Source: an uncultured Collinsella sp. (GTDB lineage Bacteria > Actinomycetota > Coriobacteriia > Coriobacteriales > Coriobacteriaceae). From it: DNA of 55,850 nt. Below are positions 44,386 to 53,187 of the stretch, piece after piece. The stretch's first letter is position 1; each line of letters begins with the position of its first letter. Below the pieces are notes generated by a model. That model worked only from the letters and a program-made list of their open reading frames with translations, was not told where the DNA came from and did not search any database. The translations under genes were made by a program, and so were the position numbers. The stretch is from assembly GCA_900768265.1 (NCBI GenBank), contig CAAGCF010000031.1, positions 1 to 55,850 on the forward strand, given 5' to 3'.

Positions 44386-45215
44386 GCAAGCACTCCACCT
44401 CCGCGCTCACCATGCGCGATGCGCTCTACGAGGCTCCCGGCCCCAAGATGCGCGCCAAGATTCGCGTCGGCACCGCCATCTCACTTGTTGCCGTGGCCGC
44501 GCTCATCGCTCTGGTACTGCAGCGCTTTTATGTGACCGGCCAGCTTTCGGTCCATTACTGGTACTTCTTTACGCACCTCACCACCTGGAAGTTCCTGCTT
44601 GCCGGTTTTGAGGGCACGGTAAAGGTCGCGCTCACCGCCGGCGCCATCGCACTGGTACTGGGCTTAGCCCTCATGCTCGGCCGTACCAGCGACATCAAGC
44701 CGCTGCAGCTGGTCTGCCGCGTGCTCACCGATTTCTTCCGTGGCGTGCCGAGCTTGCTGTTCATCTACTTCTTCTTTTTGGTGCTGCCTCAGTACAAGAT
44801 TTCACTGCCGTCGTTTTGGATGCTCACGCTTCCCGTCGCGCTCGCTGCAGCCGGCGTACTTGCCGAGATCTTCCGCGCCGGCGTCAACGCCGTGCCGCGT
44901 GGTCAGGTCGAGGCAGCCCAGGCGCTCGGTCTCTCCAAGGCCAAAATCACCTTTAAAATCGTATTGCCCCAGGCGATTCGGTTTATCATTCCGTCGTTGA
45001 TTTCGCAGCTCGTGGTCGTAGTCAAAGACACCACCGTCGCCTACGTGGTGAGCTACCCCGACCTCATGCAAAATGCCCGCGTGCTCATCACCAACTACGA
45101 CGCGCTCGTATCAGTCTATCTGGTGATCGCGGTCATCTACATCCTCATCAACGTCGCGATCAACAAGGCCGCTGTCTACGTTTCGCACAAGACCGGCGCG
45201 ACCATCATCCGCTAA
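44382..45215 (+). CDS. Polar amino-acid ABC transporter permease (HisM-type) 2
   Basis: A 277-residue membrane protein, longer at its N-terminus than the first permease. The EAA loop is RGQVEAAQALGLSKAKITFKIVLPQAIRFIIPSL, and LVCRVLTDFFRGVPSLLFIYFFF is the conserved helix-loop. It pairs with the first permease and the ATPase encoded 36 bp downstream. Confidence 0.94.
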   Translation: MSKHSTSALTMRDALYEAPGPKMRAKIRVGTAISLVAVAALIALVLQRFYVTGQLSVHYWYFFTHLTTWKFLLAGFEGTVKVALTAGAIALVLGLALMLGRTSDIKPLQLVCRVLTDFFRGVPSLLFIYFFFLVLPQYKISLPSFWMLTLPVALAAAGVLAEIFRAGVNAVPRGQVEAAQALGLSKAKITFKIVLPQAIRFIIPSLISQLVVVVKDTTVAYVVSYPDLMQNARVLITNYDALVSVYLVIAVIYILINVAINKAAVYVSHKTGATIIR

Positions 45216-45251
45216 CGCTTTACCATTTCGAGTCATAAGGAGCCGAGCACC

Positions 45252-46016
<765 letters not shown>

Positions 46017-46068
46017 CCCAATTGCCATATCCGCTCGCCATGACCATCCAAACTCGAAAGCAGCACCT

Positions 46069-46878
46069 ATGATCGGAACTCGCACTTCATCGTCCTACAC
46101 CCCGCACGTCGACGTCGATCCCGCCGACCGCCCGCTCATCCTCGTCGCGCCGCGCTGGGAAGAGGCGAAGCCGTTTTTAAGCGAGACGCTCTCCCCCAAC
46201 GAGGAAATCGCAAGTGTCTTTGTCGATGCCATCCTTGCCGCCGGCGGCCTGCCGCTGCAGATGTCCATCACCGAGGACAATGAGGTCATCCGTCATTACG
46301 TCGATATCGCCGACGGCATCGCCATTCCCGGCGGCCCCGATGTCAACCCCAAACGTTGGGGCGATGATCGACCCTACGACCCCACCCTCTGCTGCGAGAT
46401 CCGCGATAGCTTTGAGTTTAAGCTGGTCGGCGAGGTACTCCGCGCCAAAAAGCCGCTCTTTACCACCTGCCGCGGCACGCAGTTGCTCAATGTCGCCACT
46501 GGCGGCACCCTGTGCATGGACGTGCCGAGCCTGGGCGCTCGCGAGGGCCGCACGCAGTGGCGCCATACCCACGTGCTCAACGACCCCGTGCATCCCGTCG
46601 AGGTCGTGCCGGGCTCGCTGTTGGAGCGCGCGCTTGGCGGGCACAGGCTGATCCAGACCAACTCCGCACACCACTGCTGCGTCGATCGTCTGGGTAAGAG
46701 CACGCGTTTGGTCGCCAAGGCAACCGACGGCGTTCCCGAGTGCATCGAGGTCGAAGGCCAGCCATTCTGCTTGGGCGTGCAATGGCACCCTGAGTACACG
46801 TGGAAGACGCTCGAGACCGACTTTAACCTGTGGAAGTCGTTTGTCGAAGCAGCGGCCAAGGTAAAGCAGGCCCGCTAG
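46069..46878 (+). CDS. C26-type glutamine amidotransferase-like hydrolase (PuuD-like)
   Basis: A 269-residue class-I amidotransferase-type hydrolase. The nucleophile elbow FTTCRGTQLLN carries Cys134, and the His-Glu pair is in GVQWHPEYTW. Relatives cleave gamma-glutamyl-GABA or related gamma-glutamyl amides. The start was chosen at MIGTRTSSSY, as a longer frame runs through the ATPase gene; only a weak GAAAG site lies before it. Its place at the end of an amino-acid import operon suggests the imported compound may be a gamma-glutamyl conjugate or glutamine; this is inference. Confidence 0.85.
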   Translation: MIGTRTSSSYTPHVDVDPADRPLILVAPRWEEAKPFLSETLSPNEEIASVFVDAILAAGGLPLQMSITEDNEVIRHYVDIADGIAIPGGPDVNPKRWGDDRPYDPTLCCEIRDSFEFKLVGEVLRAKKPLFTTCRGTQLLNVATGGTLCMDVPSLGAREGRTQWRHTHVLNDPVHPVEVVPGSLLERALGGHRLIQTNSAHHCCVDRLGKSTRLVAKATDGVPECIEVEGQPFCLGVQWHPEYTWKTLETDFNLWKSFVEAAAKVKQAR

Positions 46879-46911
46879 CTCGCGAACCACTCAGGTTAAA
46901 GCCTCCTAAGC

Positions 46912-46953
46912 CAGGGGGGGGCGGACACCAGCTACGGCGCCCGCCCCCCCCTG
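46912..46953 (+). terminator. Terminator after the C26 hydrolase gene
   Basis: A run of eight G with CGG pairs with CCG and a run of eight C, with CA/TG at the outer end, around an 16-base loop. A T-rich stretch follows. Confidence 0.8.
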
Positions 46954-46991
46954 TATTTGATATGCTCGGTATGATTATCCCTCACAAACAA

Positions 46992-47810
46992 TCAGAGAAA
47001 TCTCGACCGCAATCGGTCGACAGTAAAGCAAATGGCAACAACGCTTGCTACGTTTATGAGACAGTCAATTAAAATCGAAATGCATTGACCATTCCCCAAC
47101 GGGGTCACGCCGCAAATCCACATGAGCATCGAGGCTGGAAGCGGAAGCATGGAATTGGCCCCGATCTGTATGTAGATCGCTACGACGTTGACAAGCAGCA
47201 GCATGCCAATCGGACCGAAGCCGGCCCCAAAATAGGAAACAGCGATCACGCAAGAGACCACATATGCAAGACAGACGGCACTCGCCAGAAGAAGTCGATA
47301 GCAAAATACATGCAGGTTGAAATACTGCTGAGCATCCGAAACGATTGCGCAGTTAAGACAGTACAAAACGACACTCGACAGGACAAACGCGCCCAAAAGG
47401 GCAAAAGAAGATAGCACCACTCGCGCAACGATGGCGCACACACGCTTCCCTCCCCGAGCCTCCGACAACCCCCACGGTTCCTCAATAAAGCCCGAACTGA
47501 CAAAGCGCGGCACAATGCAAGCCGCGATGAACGGAAAGAACAATGCATGAGCCAACGGGGCCACGTTGAACAGCAGACCGCGAAAAACCTCTGCATTACC
47601 AAATAGAAGGACATCCTCCGCCGATAGCCGAAGCGTCGGGTCTGGGAAAAAACCCAAGAAACTGTTCTCACGGAGGCTACAGAACCACATCGGGAAAGAA
47701 TTAAGCTGCAATATCACCATGTACGCATAAATTACCAGGATTAAGGCGTACGCCCATTTGCTCACATGCTTCAATTCTGACTGGAGAAGTCTTTTAATCT
47801 GACGAGCCAT
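46992..47810 (-). CDS. ABC-2-type exporter permease, second subunit
   Basis: A 272-residue membrane protein with about six hydrophobic segments, beginning MARQIKRLLQSELKHVSKWAYALILVIYAYM. It resembles permeases of small peptide or drug exporters by its layout, but sequence identity is weak. The ATG at 47810 follows GGGGGT and overlaps the end of the upstream gene by 17 bp. It forms an operon with the permease and ATPase upstream. Confidence 0.8.
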   Translation of the reverse strand: MARQIKRLLQSELKHVSKWAYALILVIYAYMVILQLNSFPMWFCSLRENSFLGFFPDPTLRLSAEDVLLFGNAEVFRGLLFNVAPLAHALFFPFIAACIVPRFVSSGFIEEPWGLSEARGGKRVCAIVARVVLSSFALLGAFVLSSVVLYCLNCAIVSDAQQYFNLHVFCYRLLLASAVCLAYVVSCVIAVSYFGAGFGPIGMLLLVNVVAIYIQIGANSMLPLPASMLMWICGVTPLGNGQCISILIDCLINVASVVAICFTVDRLRSRFL

Positions 47811-48618
47811 TGAGCACACCCCCAGCGCGAAAGCTCAAGAGAGCGTAAATCAATACCGATAGACAGCTGGCTGCCACGCCATATCCCAGAAGCGTCAGCT
47901 GCCCCATATCGCTATACCCAAGGGCACATCCGACTCCAAGGTACGGCCCCGGAAGGAAGAAGATCCATCGCAAGGATGGTATAGGTGCCTGAAGGAAGGC
48001 TCCGTAGAGCGTCAAGCTCATGACAAATCCAACTATCACCACGGCCCCGCTCAATACAGCGCTGCCCGTTATCCGATAGATGGTCACCGTCTCCAGCGCA
48101 ACCGATATCACCAATACGGCGTTGACTATCATTGCAGGCAAAAATACAGTTAGTATGTTGTGCGAGTAGTTATGCCCTCCACGTATTATGGCTATTGCAA
48201 AAAGAAGAAGGCAAAGCGCGCTATACGCTGCGCCAATTATTAAAGCAGACGAAAATGCATGGGCTAGAGCCCCATAAAAGCGGTTGAGACCTCTTGCCGA
48301 AGAAATTCGGTGCCCCTCTTTATAGCCATGCTCCTGTAAAAGCACCAAACAAACGATGAGTGGAACGAACAGGGATGTACCGGCAAAAGCGCTGCGCGCA
48401 AGGGACTCATCAGGCGCAGAAGGATCGATTGCATTCCAGAGGAAACCAATATCCTCCCCACAAACGCCATAGCCAAAGGCGAGCAACGTTGTTCCGTTTT
48501 TTAGAAAGATGCCGAAGAGAAGGCCGAACGCCAGCATAAGCGCAAGACCAAACTTCGCCGGAAATATCCTGTGCAAACGCATCATATCTGCCTTTATGGG
48601 ATGGATCGCCCGCTTCAT
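47794..48618 (-). CDS. ABC-2-type exporter permease, first subunit
   Basis: A 274-residue membrane protein with about six hydrophobic segments (for example FGLALMLAFGLLFGIFLK, TSLFVPLIVCLVLLQ). It starts 4 bp inside the end of the ATPase gene, so translation is coupled. The layout ATPase-permease-permease is that of an exporter such as those for lantibiotics or other peptides, but no peptide gene is seen. Confidence 0.8.
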   Translation of the reverse strand: MKRAIHPIKADMMRLHRIFPAKFGLALMLAFGLLFGIFLKNGTTLLAFGYGVCGEDIGFLWNAIDPSAPDESLARSAFAGTSLFVPLIVCLVLLQEHGYKEGHRISSARGLNRFYGALAHAFSSALIIGAAYSALCLLLFAIAIIRGGHNYSHNILTVFLPAMIVNAVLVISVALETVTIYRITGSAVLSGAVVIVGFVMSLTLYGAFLQAPIPSLRWIFFLPGPYLGVGCALGYSDMGQLTLLGYGVAASCLSVLIYALLSFRAGGVLNGSSD

Positions 48619-49421
48619 AGCGAGACCGCCTTCATCAAGCGCCTGTAATATTCTTTTAGGGACGACGCCTCATCCCTTATGACATCCATCGATTCCTTTT
48701 TCAGCAGTTCGCCGTCATGAATAAACAGGCAGCTTGTTGCAACCGATGCCAGCTCATCCAAGTCGTGGCTAGAGATGAGCATGGTCTTACCCTGCTCTCG
48801 ATTCAATCGACCGATAAGGGTCCATATACTCTCGATGCCCAACGGATCCAATCCATTTGCCGGCTCATCGAAAATGAGTACGTCGGTGTCGCCCAACAAA
48901 GCCGTAGCTATATCCAGTCGCCGTTTCATTCCCAGAGAAAAACTGCTCACGCTCTTTTTCTCATCTGCATCCAGCCCGACTAGGCCCAAGACGCGAGGAA
49001 CCTCACGTTTCTCATCAAGCCCCCATTCCGCACATCGGATCCGAAGATTCTCAGCCGCACTGAGGGATTGGTATGCTCCGCTGGAATCTGGCACATAGCC
49101 GACACGCGTCCGCATCAGGCTCAGCTCTTTTTTCGACTTGCCTCCAAAGATCTCCACGCTCCCCGACGATGGCTCGCAGAGGCCCAATACGATTTTAATG
49201 AGCGTGCTTTTGCCCGCCCCGTTTGCACCAACAAGGGCACAGAGCTCAGACTGATGTACCTCGAAGGAAACGTCATGCAAAACGCGGCGCTTCCCATAGC
49301 GCTTTGACACCTTTGATAGCTTTATCGCTGATGCACTCATTGGTCTCCCGTTCTGCTTGATAGCAAAACCGCTGCACTCACCATCGGGGTCCACATAACT
49401 CGGTCTGACAATCCAGCTCAT
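48615..49421 (-). CDS. ABC exporter ATPase with short N-terminal leader
   Basis: A 268-residue ATPase with Walker A GANGAGKSTLIK, signature SSFSLGMKRRLDIATALL, and Walker B VLIFDEPANGLDPLG. It powers the two permeases encoded downstream. The ATG at 49421 has a strong AAAGGAGG site. A second in-frame ATG, 27 residues on (MSASAIKLSKVSKRYG), has its own GGGAG site, and the first residue of the usual fold is there. Thus the first 27 residues (MSWIVRPSYV and so on) are an odd extension and two start products are possible. Confidence 0.88.
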   Translation of the reverse strand: MSWIVRPSYVDPDGECSGFAIKQNGRPMSASAIKLSKVSKRYGKRRVLHDVSFEVHQSELCALVGANGAGKSTLIKIVLGLCEPSSGSVEIFGGKSKKELSLMRTRVGYVPDSSGAYQSLSAAENLRIRCAEWGLDEKREVPRVLGLVGLDADEKKSVSSFSLGMKRRLDIATALLGDTDVLIFDEPANGLDPLGIESIWTLIGRLNREQGKTMLISSHDLDELASVATSCLFIHDGELLKKESMDVIRDEASSLKEYYRRLMKAVSL

Positions 49422-49438
49422 ATCGTTCCTCCTTTCTT

Positions 49439-49474
49439 TTATCGTAGTTGCTTATAGTTATTGTTTGTCGATAA
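49439..49474. promoter_or_regulatory. TTATCG/CGATAA elements before the exporter operon
   Basis: TTATCG (49439-49444) and CGATAA (49469-49474) lie in the region before the exporter ATPase. Similar elements sit before the DUF2975 gene (50485-50519). They suggest co-regulation, perhaps by the XRE regulator encoded between. Confidence 0.45.
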
Positions 49475-49505
49475 CTGATATTTGTCAAGATAATTAGTAA
49501 ACAAA

Positions 49506-49528
49506 GAACCCGTGTTAGACACGGGTTC
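49506..49528 (-). terminator. Terminator of the DUF2975-XRE operon
   Basis: GAACCCGTGT (49506-49515) pairs with ACACGGGTTC (49519-49528) across TAG; a T-rich stretch follows on the minus strand. Confidence 0.8.
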
Positions 49529-49566
49529 CGTTACACTGATATTTCGTTATAGTCGTTCGCTTTATG

Positions 49567-49896
49567 CTACTCATCGCTCAAATCGACAGCAAAGACCGAT
49601 GTCGGAAGCGACGCCTCATTGCCTCTGCTATCCCGCATCTGCCTCACGGCATTCTTCGCGCGCTCGACGATAAGCTCCTCAAGCTCTTTCTCGCTCACGC
49701 GCTGAATAATATCTCCCGGCTGGCAATCGAGTTCATCGCAGATATCGAGAAGCGTCTTAAGGCGAATAGCTTTTATTTTTCCGTTTCTCAGCTTTGAAAT
49801 ATTAGCCGGAGTATGCCCCGTCGCCCGAATCAGATCAGCGCTGGTCTTTCCGGTCTTAAGCAGTTGTGTCTCAAGCTCGATGATGAGATAGCTCAT
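49567..49896 (-). CDS. XRE/Cro-type transcription regulator
   Basis: A 109-residue protein. Residues 1-70 form a Cro-like helix-turn-helix (GKTSADLIRATGHTPANISKLRNGKIKAIRLKTLLDICDELDCQPGDIIQ). The short C-terminal tail is charged. AGGAGG precedes the start. It follows the DUF2975 gene by 8 bp, a common pairing in Gram-positive genomes, in which the membrane protein and regulator work together. It may bind the TTATCG elements nearby. Confidence 0.9.
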   Translation of the reverse strand: MSYLIIELETQLLKTGKTSADLIRATGHTPANISKLRNGKIKAIRLKTLLDICDELDCQPGDIIQRVSEKELEELIVERAKNAVRQMRDSRGNEASLPTSVFAVDLSDE

Positions 49897-49904
49897 GCTT
49901 CCTC

Positions 49905-50465
49905 CTACACAAGCTCGTCAGACTGCTCCTGGAGCAGCGAGGCATAACTCCAGATCGCCGAGATAAACAAGCAGACAACTGCGCCGATAAACGACCCCGC
50001 GTCAAAGGTAGCGCCTTGGCAAATCTCAATAACGAAGGAATGAGGCACGATGTAAAGCTCCAGTCCGCCAATGGTGAGATTGACCGATTCATAGGCACCA
50101 ACAAGCGAAACCGCGGCGTTAACAGCAAAGGCAAGCGCGAGAACACGGATAAGCCGCACATGTGTCTTGGTAAAGGGCGAGACGCCTCGCGAGATGTTAC
50201 GGCTGATCCCGCACAGAACGACAAGCGAAACACCCGCGACAAGCGCCATGCACAGCCCGCTTGGGATAACGATGCGCCCGCCATCGAGAAGCGTCAGGAC
50301 ACCGAAAGAATCGACAGAAGCAACGTTTGCAATCGCATACCAGATCACGTAAACAACCAACGCGACAAAAGCGACGAGCATTCCCGCAGAAACGACCGTC
50401 ATGCAAAAACCGAGCTTCCTGATTTTTTCGCGCGCCTTGGCCATACGCTGAACGCTATTGGACAT
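49905..50465 (-). CDS. DUF2975 membrane protein
   Basis: A 186-residue membrane protein with four hydrophobic segments. The segment GISRNISRGVSPFTKTHVRLIRVLALAFAVNAAVSL is the DUF2975 hallmark. The function is unknown, but the gene is often followed by a small XRE regulator, as here. It probably senses a membrane signal or modulates the regulator. Confidence 0.88.
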   Translation of the reverse strand: MSNSVQRMAKAREKIRKLGFCMTVVSAGMLVAFVALVVYVIWYAIANVASVDSFGVLTLLDGGRIVIPSGLCMALVAGVSLVVLCGISRNISRGVSPFTKTHVRLIRVLALAFAVNAAVSLVGAYESVNLTIGGLELYIVPHSFVIEICQGATFDAGSFIGAVVCLFISAIWSYASLLQEQSDELV

Positions 50466-50484
50466 ACACTCACCCTCGTCGACT

Positions 50485-50519
50485 CTATCGTTATCGGATT
50501 AGTTTATCGAACAACGATA
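50485..50519. promoter_or_regulatory. TTATCG repeats before the DUF2975 gene
   Basis: TATCGTTATCGG (50486-50497), TTTATCGA (50503-50510) and AACGATA (50513-50519) form clustered direct and inverted half-sites 20-55 bp upstream of the DUF2975 start, a plausible operator. Confidence 0.45.
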
Positions 50520-50607
50520 TGGATTGCACGCAAAAAGCCCAGCCAGTGCGCATAGGCCATTTACCAATCCGAAGGGGTGAGGATGGATTTTTGGACACGT
50601 ATCGAAT

Positions 50608-50671
50608 GAGCGTGGATAATCTCCCACTTTGAGGCCGCCACCGGGCCTAAAACGGGAGATTATCCACTCTC
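50608..50671. repeat. 18-bp inverted repeat before the HPt gene 3' end
   Basis: GAGCGTGGATAATCTCCC (50608-50625) and GGGAGATTATCCACTCTC (50654-50671) are inverted copies with one mismatch; an inner AGGCC/GGCCT pair extends the stem. It lies just beyond the HPt stop (50696) and has no T-run. Confidence 0.65.
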
Positions 50672-50695
50672 ATAGTCATCAAAGCTCGCAAGCTC

Positions 50696-51052
50696 TTATT
50701 CGGCCGCCTCGCGAAGAGCCGACATCGTAGCCGCATATTGCTGCTGCAGCGCATGCATTCCCTCGCGAGCGCCGTCGACGGCATCGGCCGCGCGCAGTGC
50801 TTCGGTCACCACGACCGCCGGCTCGTACAGATTATCGAATCCCAGGTTCTGGCTCACGCCCTTAAGCGTGTGCGCCGCCATAAACGCTTCCTTGGCGTCT
50901 CCTGCCGCCATGGCAGCCTCCAGCTTGTCCATGCTCTCGTCATCCAAAAACTTGAGGGCAAAGCGGGCAAGCATTTCCTCGCCCATCAGCCGGGCGCAAG
51001 CGTCATCATAGCTGGCGCCGATCTTCTCATACGCCTCACGCATGGAACTCAT
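50696..51052 (-). CDS. HPt (histidine phosphotransfer) protein
   Basis: A 118-residue four-helix HPt domain. The phospho-accepting His is in FMAAHTLKGVSQNLGFDNLY, the family signature. It should carry phosphate between a sensor kinase and a receiver. It lies 23 bp after the REC-containing gene on the same strand, so that receiver is its likely partner. AAAGGAG precedes the start. No histidine kinase is encoded in the window. Confidence 0.93.
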   Translation of the reverse strand: MSSMREAYEKIGASYDDACARLMGEEMLARFALKFLDDESMDKLEAAMAAGDAKEAFMAAHTLKGVSQNLGFDNLYEPAVVVTEALRAADAVDGAREGMHALQQQYAATMSALREAAE

Positions 51053-51075
51053 GGATTGAAACTCCTTTGGTCAAA

Positions 51076-52956
51076 CTAAATCGTGGGAAACGCCACGACG
51101 TCGGCGGGGCGTGCCAATGTTTCGGCAATACGGTCTTGCACCTCGAGCAGGCAGTCGAGCAGCAGCGGGTTAAAGGTACCGCACTTACCGTCCAGGATCA
51201 TCTGGATTGCCTCTTCGTGAGGGATAGCGTCCTTGTACACGCGCACGCTCGTCAGTGCATCGTACACGTCGGCCACCGAAACCACCTGTGCGGCGATGGG
51301 GATATCGTTGCCCTTAAGCCCGTCGGGATAGCCCTTGCCATCCCAGCGCTCGTGGTGCCAGCGCGCAATCTGGTACGCATATTCCAAAAGCGCATTGCCG
51401 GCGTGATGGCTTCCCAGCTCACGCAGCATGTCGGCGCCAATCGTGGTATGCGTCTTCATAACCTCGAACTCCTCGGGCGTGAGGCGTCCGGGCTTGTTGA
51501 GAATCGCGTCGTCAATCGACATCTTGCCGATATCGTGCAGCGCCGAAGCCAAGGCAATCGTGGAACGCTGCTCATTGTCGAGAGAGATGTTGTCGCTACG
51601 CTGGACCAGGCAGCTCAGCAGCAGCTCGGTCAGCTTCTCGATGTTCGTAACGTGCCTGCCGCTCTCGCCGTTGCGAAGCTCCATGACGCCGGCCATGATG
51701 TCGATGAGCATGCGGCTATTCTTGACGCGCTCGTTGTACTGCTGGGACAGCAGGCTCGTCAGGCGACGCTGCTTGGCGTACAGGCGGATGGTGTTGCTTA
51801 CACGGCGGCGCACGACACGGGAATCAAACGGACGGCTGACATAGTCCGTGGCACCCAGCTCATATGCGCGCAGCACCACATCGTCGGAATCTTCGCTCGA
51901 GATCATGATGACGGGCAGATTGTCGATAACCGATCGGCGCGACAGCTCGGCTAGCACCTCAAAGCCGTTCATGCCCGGCATGACTATATCCAGCAGCACG
52001 AGCGACAACTCATCGCCATAGCGGCCGACCATGTCAATCGCCTCGCGACCGTTATCGGCCTCGAGGATACGATACTCGTCTTTGAGCATCTCGCTGAGAA
52101 TAGCTCGGTTCATCTCGGAGTCATCGACGATAAGCACCGAGGGCTTTTCACTATGGAAGGCCTCGATGGAATCGGTATCGGTCACGACCGTACCGGCCTT
52201 TGCCTTCGCGCGGCTCAATAATTGGACAGCGCGGCCAAACCCCTCATCGACCGTCTCGCCGTTAATGCGAACGCCGCCGACACATGCCGTCAAGCTGAGA
52301 TTCTCATAGCCCGGAACAATCGTGGAATGAACGGCATCGGATACGTGGCGCAGGCGGCGGGCGAAGTCATCGGAGGGGATATTGGGCATGACGGCCACAA
52401 ACTTATCGCAGCCAAAGCGCACCAGTTCGTCAGTCGAACGAATAGCGCTGCGTATGGCTGCCGCCACGGCACCGAGTGCAAGGTCGCCGGCATGACGGCC
52501 GCATGTATCGTTGAAGACCCTAAAATCATCGAGGTCGATCACCGCCACGCCGGCCCGCATACGGGCGCTGCGAAGCTTTTCCTCGTAATATCGGCGATTG
52601 CGCACGCTCGTCAACACGTCGGTGTAGATAAGGTCCTCTTCTGCGGCCTCTTGCTCATCAATCGGACGCACCATCAGCAGGACGTGTGGCTCGCCCTCAA
52701 CCTTCAGAGAGCGCAGGCGAGCGCGGTACTCGACACCATCGTTGAGCAGCTGCTCCGACACCTCGTCGGAACCCGCCAAAATCTCAAGACTTGACTGGCG
52801 CAGACAAGGGCACCGTTCGCCGGCGAGCAGACAGTTACGCTCGTTTTTAATCTGATCGGCCGAGAGCAAACGTACCACGGGGTAGGTCTTCGCGACACGG
52901 GCGACCTCGGCGGCAGCCTCTTCATCGGTTAGATTGGCCTCGTGATCATTGAGCAT
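51076..52956 (-). CDS. Degenerate GGDEF-REC-HD-GYP signalling protein
   Basis: A 626-residue cytosolic protein. Residues 1-105 are a PAS-like region with three Cys. Residues 110-265 form a GGDEF domain, but the active loop is FGCDKF in place of GGDEF, so cyclase activity is doubtful. A receiver domain follows (VLIVDDSEMNRAI near 275; phospho-Asp323 in VLLDIVMPGMNG). The C-terminus is an HD-GYP domain with ALHDIGKMSIDD and WHHERWDGKGYPDGLKGNDIP, complete for cyclic-di-GMP hydrolysis. The start at 52956 follows GAAGGGG; a longer frame to 53031 is rejected. With the HPt gene downstream it forms a phosphorelay. Confidence 0.92.
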   Translation of the reverse strand: MLNDHEANLTDEEAAAEVARVAKTYPVVRLLSADQIKNERNCLLAGERCPCLRQSSLEILAGSDEVSEQLLNDGVEYRARLRSLKVEGEPHVLLMVRPIDEQEAAEEDLIYTDVLTSVRNRRYYEEKLRSARMRAGVAVIDLDDFRVFNDTCGRHAGDLALGAVAAAIRSAIRSTDELVRFGCDKFVAVMPNIPSDDFARRLRHVSDAVHSTIVPGYENLSLTACVGGVRINGETVDEGFGRAVQLLSRAKAKAGTVVTDTDSIEAFHSEKPSVLIVDDSEMNRAILSEMLKDEYRILEADNGREAIDMVGRYGDELSLVLLDIVMPGMNGFEVLAELSRRSVIDNLPVIMISSEDSDDVVLRAYELGATDYVSRPFDSRVVRRRVSNTIRLYAKQRRLTSLLSQQYNERVKNSRMLIDIMAGVMELRNGESGRHVTNIEKLTELLLSCLVQRSDNISLDNEQRSTIALASALHDIGKMSIDDAILNKPGRLTPEEFEVMKTHTTIGADMLRELGSHHAGNALLEYAYQIARWHHERWDGKGYPDGLKGNDIPIAAQVVSVADVYDALTSVRVYKDAIPHEEAIQMILDGKCGTFNPLLLDCLLEVQDRIAETLARPADVVAFPTI

Positions 52957-53187
52957 AGAGGGCCCCTTCAATCGTTTTGTTTGGTAGCAGTGGGTACCAA
53001 ATATAACTAGGGTAGCATCTTGCCGATGCATGCAAGCACGTGAACACCGTTACTTTTTTATAAGTAGGCAGAAGTTGGCAGACGGTGTGGTTAAAGCCGC
53101 AGACGCGAGGGTTCGAATGCATTCGCTACTACCGCCGAAACGTTTACGGGAGAAGCCTGTTTTGGTTATTGCGGACTATTGCGGCAG

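Noticed and set aside
52984..53005. TTTGGTA/TACCAAA hairpin upstream of the GGDEF-type gene
   Set aside because: The stem is short, the loop (GCAGTGGG) lacks the GTCCC element, and it is not next to a stop codon.
53106..53126. tRNA-like T-arm sequence (GGTTCGAATGC)
   Set aside because: The stem does not pair properly and no acceptor, D or anticodon arm can be built around it.
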